64,000 nucleotides of DNA, from assembly GCF_032854445.1 (NCBI RefSeq), contig NC_088301.1:56310512-56374511 (forward strand). Direction: 5' to 3'. This document shows positions 15,301 through 26,078 of the stretch, piece after piece. The notes under the pieces are model-generated. The model was not told the DNA's origin and ran no database searches. It saw only the letters and a list, made by a program, of their open reading frames with translations. The position numbers were made by a program, and so were the translations under genes. Within the stretch, counting starts at the first letter, position 1; every line of letters starts with the position of its first letter. This stretch comes from Liolophura sinensis. Its lineage: Eukaryota; Mollusca; Polyplacophora; Chitonida; Chitonidae.

Positions 15301-18300
15301 ATAGCTGTACTAGTATACAGCTATGTATTTTAGTGTTAAAAATGCATTTCAGAAGCACATGAAGGCCTTAAAATGGTACTTTTGATGCCAAATTTTTCTG
15401 ATAAGAAATTAATCAAACCTCAACTGAAAACTTAAATCTAATTAGAATCTCTCTATAAGGTGGATAAATCAGCAAAATGTGTCACAATGTGTGCAAAATG
15501 AGAAACTCCAGGTGAAATGCAGTACTTAAGTGTAGGATTTTAGGCCATACTTTTGTGTTGAGAATTATTAATCAAATATGTGGTGGCAATTTTGAGGCCT
15601 TACTTGATTACATCACACAATGGGAAAGCATGGGCACTGGTCAGGGGTCACTTTCACAAAACTTCATAAGTTATATTTCTCATAACTTTTTTCGCAAAAT
15701 ATGTTATATAAGTTCTAGTTCCATAAGACGATATCATTAACAAAAAAAATTGGTTCACGAAGTTTTCTGGGAAAGTGGCCCCAGGGGTCAGTGTAAGTAT
15801 TCTGCTATGTTGTCTTGCCTTGTGGGCAAACGTGCGGTTTACTCATTCTTAGCTATACACATGTTGTTGCCAACTCTGTGATCAGATAAAGACCATTTGG
15901 TGACGGCGGACTGGGTGTTTGGGATGAACAAGGCAAATGACTCCTGTAAGCGACAAGTGACCTGCAGTTTTACGGTGCCCCCTCCAGAGTTGAATATAAC
16001 GGTTGTGGATGTGCATCTGCTGGAGATTGGAGAGAAGGACTACACTGATACAGTTAGAGTTCATCTGGTAAGTGCATCTGAGAAAGTGGTAATATCTTAC
16101 AAAAAATATGTAACAGTTTGATCCAGCATGTGGCAAAATTTAATGATAACCAGTCAGGCTTATGACCTGCACTGATACAGTTAGAGTTCATCTGGTAAGT
16201 GCATCTGAGAAAGTGGTAATATCTTAGAAAAAATATGTAACAGTTTGACCCAACATAACGGTTGTGGATGTGCATCTGCTGGAGATTGGACAGGAGGACT
16301 ACACTGATACAGTTAGAGTTCATCTGGTAAGCGCATCTGAGAAAGTGGTAATATCTTACAAAAAATATCATGTAACAGTTTGATCCAGCATGTGGCAAAA
16401 TTTAATGATAACCAGTCAGGCTTGTGACCTGATAACAAGGGGAAACATGTATAAGTTGTCATTATTGGCATATTTGGACCTACGATGTATGATTTGAACA
16501 AAAAAATATGACAAATGTAATGTGTTGAAAGTTGCTAATGACTAATTACATTGTCCTCTTTACATGGTTACTACAATCTGTGTACATTTGTAAATAGATC
16601 TTGCTATCTTTAAATGAATATCAGTTAAACAGACAAGGCGCTAAAGTGTGGAAAATTAATATATCCAGGCGGTTAGATTGTACTGGTTAGCAAAACTCAC
16701 TGTGAGTGTATTTGGTGAAACAGATGATGTTGGACCCTTTCTTCATTCACTTCCATATTCATGTACACCTAATAAGAAAGTTTCGGAAGGTGTTTCCCCT
16801 TTTTAGTTCATCTATACTAAGTCAGGAATCTACATCTAATACTAGTTAATAAGGTAATGTTAATATGTGATAAATGTTATGGGTGGCATATTAAAAAGTA
16901 TTACATGTCTTTAGCTCAAATTCAGCATATATGCAAAGCACAATAATGTGAGGCGATTGTTCCACTGCTGATGCATTGTCTGCATATTAATGACCAAATT
17001 TACAAATTAGCTTTTTGTAGTATGTGTGTGTATTAGTATGTGAAGGCAAGCTCATTGGTAGCCTAGCTGTCCTAGTCTGAGGGTTTTTTTTTTTGTGCAT
17101 CTAATTTTTTAAGTTGTTGTGGTTTATGTTGACAGCCTAAGCATGTTGCGGCTTTTGAAGATGTTGAGCCAGGTTCCTATGAGCTTCGGGTAAGAAAACT
17201 GTGTTCATTTCCAAGGCATAACATAACCAGGATCAGCAGTAAATCTGTACACTGGCTACGGAGAGGGCCTCTGTGGCTGAAGGGTTTAGCATGCCAGCAT
17301 GGCACAATGACCCAGGAGCCTCCCACCAATGTGTCACTGGGAAGGTCTGCCAGCAACCTGCGGATGGTCATGGGCTTCCCCTGGGCTCTGCCCGGTTTCC
17401 TCCCACCGTAATGCCGGTTACCATTGCATAAGTGAAATATTCTTGAGTACGGCACAAAACACCAATCAAATAAATAAATAAATCAAAGACTGGAGAACAG
17501 AAATTTCGTAATGTCCACCTGGATCTGCAGTGTTGAGCAAGCTCTGTTTCTTTAACACTATATATTGTATACAGTGATGGTATTGGAGTATTTACAAGTG
17601 ATACAGAATGAAATGCTATAAAAATCAAAAAGCTCATTTATTATTGATATATCATCTTTTTTTTTTGCCTTTTTTCCAGCTAAAGGTAGCCTTTTTATTA
17701 ATGATCCCTGTTGTACCTTATATTTTGTAGCTGGAAATAGTGGACGAGCATTACAACAGTGTAGATCATTGTCTGTGTAGGAACAGCCAAGGGGAATGTT
17801 ACAGATGTATGATGACCACATCAGACACTTTTACTATAGGTAAGTGAATATATCTGTGGGAAATTACAACCAATTTCAAGAGAATCAGGTAACATACAAC
17901 CCATTTCTGGAGAATACTTCCTGAAGACAAAGACCAATACAACAATCAAAAATAATTTGTGAGCCTTTGTCATTGGAATCACTCTTGAATAAGTCTCCCC
18001 TTAAATGTAAAAACCTATTTATTTGTCGCCCAAAATATACTTTTACTTATTGTATTTCACCTAAATTATGGCCTGTAAAAATGCGCTTTCAAAATACCAT
18101 AAAGTGATGTATGTATAAAGGTGTATGAATATATCAGAATCAAGCAAAATGTTACATATGAAAAAATAAAAATAGCTTAAGTTTAGGTGAAATACAGTAA
18201 TATGAACTTGAATTAAGGTAATCTGGTCAGGGTATGTACTGTTTACATTTTTCATTTTGTTAAGCAAAACTGCCATGGCCAACTTGTCGTAATACACATT

Positions 18301-21300
18301 TACTTTCAACAAAAGCAGGGAGACTGAAGGTGCTAAAAAATGGTATTGCACAACACTTGTTGCGAGGTCATGCAGAATTTTGCATGGCTTAATTTATTTA
18401 ACCTAACTGTGTCAAAGAAGTTACTTTAATGAAGAGATGTTTTTAACTTCTGTTTCTCTTTATTTGATGAACTTTGATACAGAACATAGTTTTATGAATG
18501 TTATGACAAAATTAGGTATTGATCAGGTTTTACACAGAACATATATTTGATTGTACCATGAATGCCAAATGATTTGTCTAAACTGTCTTCTTTTGAAAAA
18601 TATAAACTGGGATGTTCAGGTGATGGTGAAAGATAGAACTTTGTTTCCTGCCTTGATATCTGGGAACCACAAATGTAAAGCTTCAACAGTTCTACAACAT
18701 CACCCTACATGTGATGAAAAGAAAGCAGATTATGTACGTGTGAGGATTTTAAGCTAAATCTGTCAATTGTCATGAAAGTTATTGTACTCCAATTTCAGTG
18801 CAATTTAGTTAAGTGCTTTTTATTCCCCCAGGCATATTATGTTAGGATATGTGTCAGCCTTTCCTCCTAACCGTAGTGTATGTAGCTTCTACAGTTTTCA
18901 GCAGATTGTCATGAAACATGTTATTGAAAAATTTTTTTTTTTTTTGGCATTGCCAATCTTTATTTGTTTTTCGGGTCACATGCATTATACAAATCACAGG
19001 TTAGCCAGCATTTCACTGTGAAGGCTGTACATGCAGCAGCACATCTACATTTGAAGAGTTTACAAAGAGTTTACCTAAAATATAAACTCTTCCACATCAA
19101 TTTGATGTAAAACTACCGTTAGACTACCCTGATGCGAACATTATTTCTTAATTGAGATATACTGTCTCAGTCATGGTTGGGAATATCATTCCCACAGTCT
19201 TGGACAGCCAGTCCCTCAGCCTGGGAACACTTGTGTCACAATTTGGAACTAACAGCCCCACTGGCTATTGGTAAGCTCTAAAACTGAAATCCCACTTCAG
19301 TGCTGACTTGTCTAACTACAACTTTAACTGCTGATATAAATGTAAAATACCTGCCTTTGAAAGCTAACTAGGTGAAAATTGACATGTTAACAGGATGGTG
19401 GTCTAAGATCATCTGGAAGTAAAAGTGGAAATTTGCCAAGTATTTATAGTCTACCCTCGTAAATATTCATGAGTGCCGAGGATGGTACTCAGGGCACTGA
19501 TTGGCCAATACCAAAGTCACAACATCTATGTATAGAAATACTATACATGTACATGTACATGCGTATCTAATCTTATGGCACAAAATTCTAACTGTAAATA
19601 GATTTTAATAATGAAAAGATGAACAATAACTTGTACAACAAGTACAAGTTAATGCCCCTATTGAAACTCTTTAATATGAGTATAACACTAAAGAATGTCG
19701 TAAAGTAGACAATCTCCTCAAACGGCACTTAAGCGTAAACGACGATCGTGTGGGATGAAAGAACAACAACGAAAAAATGATTTAGTGTCCTAAACTTGGT
19801 ACAATGGAGGTTTTATGCCAAAATCATGTCACAGTCAGTGAGTACTGATGCTGTTTTAACTGGACAGATGCTGTACATAGTACACTTTGTTACAACAAGA
19901 ATCTGTCCAAAATTAATGGAAATTCTAATCAAATTTCTCACTTCAAAATATGAACATTGGCGGATGTTTCGCCAAACTGAAGGTCGCTAGAGAAATGCTG
20001 TTTGCAACCAAGCCAAACAATATCTGATCACTGAGCTTGGAGAGAAACGCCTTCAACATGTCAATGTATTATGCTTGAAATATGGTCATCTAATTAAATC
20101 ATCAAGTATTAAAATTCTTACGTTGGAAAGGACGGGTCCACGGAAACTGTTTCCTTCAAAAGTTATATCAAAGTGCCAAAAATAACTGGCGCTCATGAGT
20201 CCACAAAATATCCTGTCTCTGTATGTTCAAAATCTTTTCAAAATATTCCACAAAATTCTAATTTAATTTAAGGATATCTCTAACCCATAAAAATTCACAT
20301 TCTACAGGTAAAACCTATGTCTACGTTATGGACAAGGCAGTAAATTAACCCCTAACCTGCCATGCAATTATTGAAATAATATACTGTCTCTAGGAAAATC
20401 ACCACAACACATATTTCCTGCTGCAGAAGAAAACAAGCACATGTTGCTATATACTGGCAGAGTTAACAGTGATAGCACGAAGATGTGAAGATGGAATCTG
20501 GACTTCAATAAAATTAGACCTTGTCAGTACAACTTCTCCCAAAGATCTTTAACGATTTTCATGATACTTGGCAGATGTGTTGGATACAATACGTTGATGG
20601 TTCCATTCAGTGAATTATTTTCCAAGTTATATACAATTTTCAGTATATATATGTACAAATTATATACAATTTATATACAATATAAAATCTGCATTTTCTT
20701 GAAAGTGTATAGATGGGTTGGGTCTTACATGTAGATGCAGTTGAGATTGGTGTGGTTCTGTGGATTCTTTCATAGTTATTGCCATTTGAAAATAATACTT
20801 TATTTTTTTTTTACTTTTTTTTTTGGTAAATTTTGAGACAGATATTAATATTGTGGAAAATAGAATATTTCATTTCTTTACCAGCCTTTTGGAAAAGTAA
20901 AGATATGAGTATGTGTTGTTCATTATAGATGGTCTAACCATATGAGAAAAAAAGCTACAATTACACATATATTCCCAACATGAACAGACCAGATGTCTCA
21001 GAATTAAAAGAAATAGGGTTTGTGCCCTACAGTGTTAAAAATGATAGCTTGTCAGTGGAATTCATCAGGCAGTTTCATATGCAATATTTATAATTAATTA
21101 TGTGCTAGGGACAATATACAGATTACATGTACCTATTTGGTTACATTTAATGAATAGTTTTCAAATTTATGGCTGTTAGAAGATGGTATCGTGAATGAAG
21201 GAAAATGGTAGTTTGTCAGTACAAGGCTTCCTGTAGTTTTCCAGGGGAATTTAATAAACCTTTATACATGGAAGACTGTTACAGACTATATTGATGAAAT

Positions 21301-24300
21301 TTCCAGTTATTCCAGTTCAGTGGACTCTTTGTCAGTCATCTTATCTTTCCACATCTGTCAGTAATTTCACCTGGTTCCGTTTTTTTCCAAAACAACAAAA
21401 GATTCTTTGTTTGCAAAAGAAAGATAAGTGAATATATGGAGCTGACAGGAAGGTGGGAATAGTGTTGCAGGTTTTTGATAATGGTATAGAATAAATACAT
21501 GTAGCTGTGGTGCACGAGTCACAGTCTGTTGTTTAAGATTCATTATTTTAATAATTCCAAGGTTTTGCTGTTATTGCATTTAAGACAGTATAAATAATAG
21601 ATAACAAAAATAGATGTTATATTTATGGTTTATTAGACCATTATACCATGGTCCTGAACAGTGTGGGATGGAAGGTCCTATAAAAAAAAGAATGATTTCC
21701 TGAAACATTGAAAAATCTGAAATGGTGAATAAAGATATTTTTGTATTATGTTTTTTAAAGCATTTGGAGTTAGTTTCAAAGATTTTGGCCTCAGTCACTA
21801 CAAAATGTCAGTTTGAAAAAATCCCTCTGAATTTCTAAAAAAAAAAATTGTATTTTTTCTGTTTAACAGAGCACAACCACAGTGACTGTCCTGTTACTGG
21901 TATGCCACCAGTTAGAACCACACCTGATTGGACTTCAGTCAGTGTGGAAGTCTCTCCCGGGGCGCCTACCACCATGAAGGACGTGACCAGGTTGAAAAAT
22001 GTCATAGGATCAGTTACAGGTGTTCTGGCAGCAGTTCTTTTGATTATAGTCCTGGTCTTCATAGTGCAGAAATATGGTGAGTGTTCATTAGTGTCTTTCC
22101 TGATTAAATCAGAACAGGGACACATTTAACAAAGACTATATATCTTACGAAGTTATAAACCGTCATGCAAACGATGTCCCAGGTAGATTAACCTCCATGC
22201 ATTCTGTGTTACAAGTTTAGGTGGAAATATTAGGTTATTGAAGTTTTTATGCTCCCTGTTGTTCTCTATTGGAATGTTGTAACATATAATATATGATCTA
22301 ACCGTTAATCATTTAATTTTGAATTTCTTTGTAACATATATTGTTGTAATGTGACCTCCAAATATGAGGTGGTAATAGTGGCTATTGAAAATTGTCTGGG
22401 TGAAAAAGTGACTTATACCATAAGCAGCAAGAAATTTTCACAATTTTATGAAGTCAAATGTGTAACCACCTATCACTAAGTACCCATAAACCTTATTGTC
22501 ACCATAGACATGAAATAGATTACAAAATAAATTAGCATTTTCAGTCATTTAGTTGAGAAGCATAAACTTGCTCCATATTTACTTGTTTTGAGAAATGTGT
22601 TGAACACGGCAAATATTGTGAAGTTTCAGTTTCTTGTCTGGACTATGTAAGAAATTTACACAATTGAAGTGACACATGCACAATATATATAAAGTATCAT
22701 TTGTAGCATATTTCTTATCTCTAGTTAAAGTGAGAAGTTGCAAGCTATTATGAAGTCTTTAGAACATATCTACAATCATGTAATTATTTCTTTTGATACA
22801 TTAAGGAAGTAGGCTTAACTGTAACTGTTTAAGGATAAAAATGTGAGCCATCTTGTATGAAAGGCAGTGTATGCTTGCACCTATCTGTTTAATGTTTAAC
22901 ATGCAAATTTATGTTTCACAGACCTGAAGTGCTGGGGGAAGCCTCACCTGTATGAAGTTGACCCGAATAAACCACCTCCTAGTTTTTCACCTGAAAACAT
23001 TAATAATAACACCACAAGTGAGTGATAAACTTTTGTTCCCACGTGATGTGGTAATCAGTGATAATGGAGAGTAGTTCATTGTGTGACAGAATCCCATTTT
23101 CCCAAGTCTTGGTTCAATACTTTGATCCAGTGCATTATATACCCAATTGGCAGGATGAATTGTAAGTTCTTCAACAGCTTGCTGTTTGAGCCAATACTTT
23201 CACTGGTTGGTTTCTCCACATGACAAGGGGTTGTGGTGTCTCCACATGTACTCATGGGCTGTGGTGTCTCCACATGTACCCATGGGCTGGGGTGTCTCCA
23301 CATGTACCCACAGGTTGTGCTGTCTCCACATGTATTCATGGGCTGTGCTGTCTCCACATGTACCCATGGGCTGTAGTGTCTCCACATGTACCCATGGGCT
23401 GTGGTGTCTCCACGTGTACTCATGGGCTGTAGTGTCTCCACATGTACTCATGGGCTGTAGTGTCTCCACATGTACCCATGGGCTGTGGTGTCTCCGCATG
23501 TACCCATGGGCTGTGGTGTCTCCACATGTACTCATGGGCTGTGGTGTCTCCACATGTATTCATGGGCTGTGGTGTCTCCACAGGTAGCCATGGGCTGTGG
23601 TGTCTCCACATGTATTCATGGGCTGTACATGTGTCTCCACATGTACCCATGGGCTGTAGTGTCTCCACAAACCAAGAAGCTGTGGTTTCTCCACATGACA
23701 AGGGGCTGTGGTGTCTCCACATGTACTCATGGGCTGTGGTGTCTCCACATGAACCCACATGTACCCACGGGTTGTGCTGTCTCCACATGTATTCATGGGC
23801 TGTGGTGTCTCCACATGTACCCATGGGCTGTAGTGTCTCCACATGTACCCATGGGCTGTGGTGTCTCCATGTGTACTCATGGGCTGTAGTGTCTCCACAT
23901 GTACTCATGGGCTGTAGTGTCTCCACATGTAGGCCTACCCATGGGCTGTGGTGTCTCCACATGTACCCATGGGCTGTGGTGTCTCCACATGTACCCATGG
24001 GCTGTGGTGTCTCCACAGGTACCCATGGGCTGTACATGTGTCTCCACAAACCAAGAAGCTGTGGTTTCTCCACATGTACCAAGGGGCTGTCTCCAGCAGC
24101 TCAAGGCAGGTGGAGGCTGGCATGGACAACAGGCGTTGCTTGTGTTTATAGCTTCGGGGGAATCCCTGCTGTTGTCATGAGTCATTAAATCAAGAAATAA
24201 AGGTGTACCTTGTTAAATTGTTAAATCTCTCTTCTGTAATGATCACACTTCCCAATTAGCCTAACCTGCTGTCATTGTGTCATAACAGTACCAGGGATAA

Positions 24301-26078
24301 TACATGAACGTACGTCACTCTTTCATAGAGATCGTCATTTCATTGAAACAACAACTTCCACAGTTTACGACAATGCATATTTAGGCTAAACGTATGCAGA
24401 ATATGGGATTAAATGGATTTGCCTAATTATTTTTAGTGGATGGAACATCGTGATTCAATACATCGAACAAAGGAAATATGCGTCTATTTTCTTTCAGTTA
24501 GCAGAACACAAAATAATTATGGTTTTAGATTTTGCATACCATTAGAGAAATAACCTGATATGATATATGCGGCTGTGGTTTCTCCACATTCAAAGGCGCT
24601 GTGGTTTCTCCACTTGTACCAAGGGACTGTGGGTGGGGTTTCGTTTCTTAGCCTCATACATGTAGATATGATAGTTTCTGACATTCTGAGAAACATCCCC
24701 GATGCCAGTGAAATAGAAAAGTAATAATGTCATAATATTATTGAGATGTTTGTTTTTCCTTTTGTTTTAAATAGAGGCTATTCCCATGCTTCGTCAAAGG
24801 GTGATCTACCTGGTGTACACGGACGACCACAGCTACCACCAGAGAGCAGTAAAGCTGTTGGCCAAATACCTGAAGAAGTACTGTAAATGTGATGTCCGCT
24901 ACCCAGCTTGGTGCTTGCAAGAGATTCAGACAAGAGGCACCATCACCTGGGTTCTCCAGATGATACAGGAAGCCGATTATGTCATTGTCATAAACTCGGA
25001 AGGAGCATTTAAGATGAACCAGGCTCGCAAGGACAGCAGTACCCCATGTAAGTTTAATGACAGCCCCATAGGTGACATCTTCACACCTGCCATCACCAAC
25101 ATCATTGCCAACTTTTACAAGAATAAGGACTACAAGAAGTACATCATGGTGCAGTTCCACTACACCGATGATAAGTTCCAGATCTCGGAGATCTCACCTG
25201 GATACGGGTATGTGCTGATGAAGCACTTCCGTGAGCTGATCTGCCACATCCATGAGATCAACACAGAGAATCACGATTTGACCCTGAGCGTGTGCCTCCC
25301 GTTGCAGCCCGATGCCCATGCACAGACCGAGGAGGGGCGTGAGCTCTTGCAGGAGATCAATGCGGCACAGGCCTTCACCAAAGCTTTCCCTAACTGGTTT
25401 GAAGACATGTATGTCACTGATGAGGACTGTTTTGACTCTGGCATGAGCTCGTTACCTGTAGACTCCTTCCCAGACCACCTGAGAGAGCAGATCCAGCGTG
25501 AGTGTGTCCAGAACTTGCTACGCTATCCTCCACCGACTGGGGACCTCATCTTCAACACTGACCTCAGCACTGACCTTGAAACTCTTCACTTGCCACAGCG
25601 CAACGACTGCGATGCACGCTCGATCACACAAAGCCAGGTGACCTATGACCCCCCGGTTGACCTTTACAGCGTGTCCACTTCCGATCTGGGGCTGCGAGGT
25701 CATCCCTCATCATATGAGACTATCGATCATCTCGGAGGTCACCCACTGGCAGGGCTGGGTGGGGGTGGCGATTTAAAGGAGCACTGCGGTGGCCTACATG
25801 GGGTCCACTCTGCAGAGTCATGTCTGCGGGACTCAGGAAGAACCTCCCAAGGCAGCGGCTTCAGTCAGCCTTATAGTCACACAGGACCCTTCAACATCTC
25901 CACAGAAACTGCCAGTTTTATTCCACCAGCTGACGACGACAGCGTCTTAGACAATCCTTATACTGGGTACCATCGTGTCCATTGCGACAGTGGTCAGGTG
26001 TTAAAGGAAAAGGGGACCGCAGATATCCCACCGTTAATCCTCTCTGATAATCTCAGCTGGGACGCCATGAGTGTGTGA
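337..26078 (+). CDS. Interleukin-17 receptor-like protein with SEFIR domain (whole gene span, partial at 5')
   Basis: Ten exons (337-364, 12041-12211, 13526-13641, 14532-14670, 15892-16067, 17136-17189, 17731-17839, 21870-22076, 22922-23017, 24775-26078) join in phase to 2,400 nt, giving about 799 residues plus a TGA stop. The ectodomain (about residues 1-308 of this partial product) has cysteines and N-glycosylation sequons (NKT, NLT, NDS, NIT, NHS). A 23-residue hydrophobic segment (about 309-331) is the membrane span. The last exon opens with a SEFIR domain (about residues 370-530), followed by a tail of roughly 270 residues. In the known family, SEFIR domains bind the adaptor Act1/CIKS by homotypic contact and signal to NF-kB and MAPK pathways after IL-17 binding. 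The size and layout fit IL-17 receptors of the RA/RD type, but I cannot assign a vertebrate orthologue. No signal peptide is visible, so the true start lies upstream. No promoter is visible. Confidence 0.85.
698..921 (+). mobile_element. Inverted-repeat element, family A, copy 1
   Basis: It opens CCTCAACCTTTTCGCATATC and closes GTGAAAAGGTTGAAGAATTA, the inverted complement. The interior shares GATTTTGGAGACAAAACTGC and AGTTTCAGGG with the copies at 10810, 28043 and 52077. It has no coding capacity, so it is probably a MITE. Confidence 0.65.
9986..10050. repeat. 18-bp tandem repeat, about 3.5 copies
   Basis: The unit GAACACAGGTATGTACAT repeats with one A/G difference. It is in the long first intron of the receptor gene. 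Confidence 0.85.
10810..10982 (+). mobile_element. Inverted-repeat element, family A, copy 2
   Basis: It opens CCTAATACCTCAACCATTTC and closes GTGAAAAGGTTTAAGAATTA. The shared interior includes GATTTTGGAGACAAG, AGTTTCAGGGCTGTATAAAA and CACAGAATAATGC. Confidence 0.65.
12041..12211 (+). CDS. IL-17 receptor-like gene, ectodomain exon
   Basis: The acceptor is CTGCTTCAG and the donor is A|GTAAGATA. The frame reads LMCPRLEKEPQKW through VFVMPGLKFTWKLPQH. Phase is 1 in and 1 out. It contains an NKT glycosylation sequon and a composition typical of an extracellular beta-sandwich. Confidence 0.82.
13526..13641 (+). CDS. IL-17 receptor-like gene, ectodomain exon
   Basis: The acceptor is AACTTCCAG and the donor is A|GTAAGTATT. 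It encodes GAEMITGFEVSLLY through LCLTFNLTGTVTDLT, with an NLT sequon and one cysteine. The alternating hydrophobic pattern suits a fibronectin-III-like strand region. Phase is 1 in and 0 out. Confidence 0.82.
14532..14670 (+). CDS. IL-17 receptor-like gene, ectodomain exon
   Basis: The acceptor is TTCTGTTGCAG and the donor is T|GTAAGTTCC. It encodes TVFEYKLFPVAYRT through EVKTPSFL. Phase is 0 in and 1 out. Reading past the donor would add only a short tail before a stop. Confidence 0.82.
15639..15793. mobile_element. Small inverted-repeat element (MITE-like)
   Basis: The left end, GGTCAGGGGTCACTTTCACA and AAACTTC, pairs with the right end GAAGTTTTCTGGGAAAGTGG followed by CCCCAGGGGTCA. The interior is AT-rich with a local palindrome. 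No coding capacity is present, which fits a non-autonomous DNA element. Confidence 0.5.
15892..16067 (+). CDS. IL-17 receptor-like gene, ectodomain exon with duplicated 3' end
   Basis: The acceptor is GATAAAG and the donor is CATCTG|GTAAGTGC. It encodes HLVTADWVFGMNK through YTDTVRVHL and carries NDS and NIT sequons and two cysteines. Phase is 1 in and 0 out. The last part of this exon and its donor recur twice more just downstream (to about 16430). Reading past the donor meets a TGA at 16119-16121 after 17 extra residues. Confidence 0.85.
16068..16440 (+). repeat. Tandem copies of the 3' end and splice donor of exon 15892-16067
   Basis: The exon segment from 15996 on, plus about 100 bases of intron, is repeated. 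A partial copy begins at 16170 with its donor at 16195, and a fuller copy begins at 16255 with its donor at 16327 (GTAAGCGC). Offsets from the original are 127 and 259 bases. The downstream block containing TGTGGCAAAATTTAATGATA also recurs. The third copy still encodes an exon-like peptide (LEIGQEDYTDTVRVHL), but I see no in-frame acceptor before it. Confidence 0.85.
17136..17189 (+). CDS. IL-17 receptor-like gene, short ectodomain exon
   Basis: The acceptor TTATGTTGACAG and donor CGG|GTAAGAAA bound exactly 18 codons, PKHVAAFEDVEPGSYELR. Phase is 0 on both sides, so skipping it would not change the frame. Confidence 0.8.
17266..17484 (+). mobile_element. tRNA-derived SINE, internally deleted copy
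   Basis: It starts GGCCTCTGTGGCTGAAGGG, which fits an RNA polymerase III A box, and ends with GAGTACGGCACAAAACACCA followed by AAAT repeats. Compared with the copy at 44082 it lacks the B-box part and the adjacent block. It lies in the intron between exons 17136-17189 and 17731-17839. Confidence 0.8.
17731..17839 (+). CDS. IL-17 receptor-like gene, cysteine-rich membrane-proximal ectodomain exon
   Basis: The acceptor is ATTTTGTAG and the donor is ATAG|GTAAGTG. It encodes LEIVDEHYNSVDHC through TTSDTFTI, with four cysteines clustered between HCLC and CYRC. Phase is 0 in and 1 out. Confidence 0.82.
18049..18201. mobile_element. Small inverted-repeat element (MITE-like), second type
   Basis: The ends ATTGTATTTCACCTAAATTA and TAAGTTTAGGTGAAATACAG are near-perfect inverted copies flanking about 110 bases of AT-rich sequence. 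It lies in the intron after exon 17731-17839. Confidence 0.5.
18202..21869 (+). other. Remainder of the intron before the transmembrane exon
   Basis: This is AT-rich sequence with only short open frames. ACATGTAC words are dense near 19550 and AT-rich repeats occur near 20650. I recognise no exon, RNA gene or complete mobile element. Confidence 0.5.
21870..22076 (+). CDS. IL-17 receptor-like gene, stalk and transmembrane exon
   Basis: The acceptor is TCTGTTTAACAG and the donor is TATG|GTGAGTG. The N-terminal half (EHNHSDCPVTG onward) is a Ser/Thr/Pro-rich stalk with an NHS sequon. The C-terminal half holds the membrane span, beginning VIGSVTGVLAAVLL and ending at QKY. Phase is 1 in and 1 out. 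Confidence 0.88.
22922..23017 (+). CDS. IL-17 receptor-like gene, cytoplasmic juxtamembrane exon
   Basis: The acceptor is TTTCACAG and the donor is CACAA|GTGAGTG. It encodes DLKCWGKPHLYEV through FSPENINNNTT, a polar proline-rich linker between the membrane span and the SEFIR domain. Phase is 1 in and 1 out, so it could be skipped in frame. The 28-bp minisatellite begins about 200 bases downstream. Confidence 0.82.
23216..24090. repeat. 28-bp minisatellite, about 31 copies
   Basis: The unit contains GGGCTGTGGTGTCTCCACAT followed by GTACCCAT or GTACTCAT. The period is exactly 28, measured from successive GTGGTGTC positions 23233, 23261 and 23289. Variant units (AACCAAGAAGCTGTGGTTTC and TGACAAGGGGCTG) recur about 475 bases apart, showing a higher-order duplication. 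It lies in the intron between exons 22922-23017 and 24775-26078. Frames are open on both strands because the unit has few stops, which yields 28-residue periodic peptides that are almost certainly not translated. Confidence 0.93.
24571..24635. repeat. Detached relics of the 28-bp minisatellite
   Basis: Two or three decayed units, GGCTGTGGTTTCTCCACATT and GCTGTGGTTTCTCCACTTGT, lie about 480 bases beyond the main array. They match the GTGGTTTC variant units, which suggests the array was once longer or was split by an insertion. Confidence 0.75.
24775..26078 (+). CDS. IL-17 receptor-like gene, terminal exon with SEFIR domain
   Basis: The acceptor is TTTTAAATAG. The open frame runs 434 codons to TGA at 26076-26078. 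The SEFIR region starts RVIYLVYTDDHSYHQ, the TIR-like first strand and loop, and continues through a helix ending YLKKYCKC. EADYVIVINSEGAFK is the strand and loop near box 2, and FTPAITNIIANFY and KKYIMVQFHYTDD follow. The remaining tail of about 230-270 residues has Ser, Gly and His and no catalytic motif that I recognise; it is probably disordered and may carry adaptor sites. Local GC content is clearly above that of the flanks, as expected for constrained coding sequence. No intron interrupts it. Confidence 0.93.

Noticed and set aside
16255-16326. A duplicated functional exon in the receptor gene
   Set aside because: The third copy encodes an exon-like peptide, but no upstream acceptor joins it in frame; TTTGACCC before it contains a stop in the needed frame.
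17266-17330. A functional tRNA gene
   Set aside because: The A-box head belongs to a SINE; the cloverleaf is incomplete and the same sequence recurs with the SINE body and tail.
23186-24188. Long open frames on both strands (up to 248 codons) at 23186-24188
   Set aside because: They are produced by the 28-bp minisatellite, whose unit has almost no stops in any frame; the peptides are pure 28-residue repeats in an intron.
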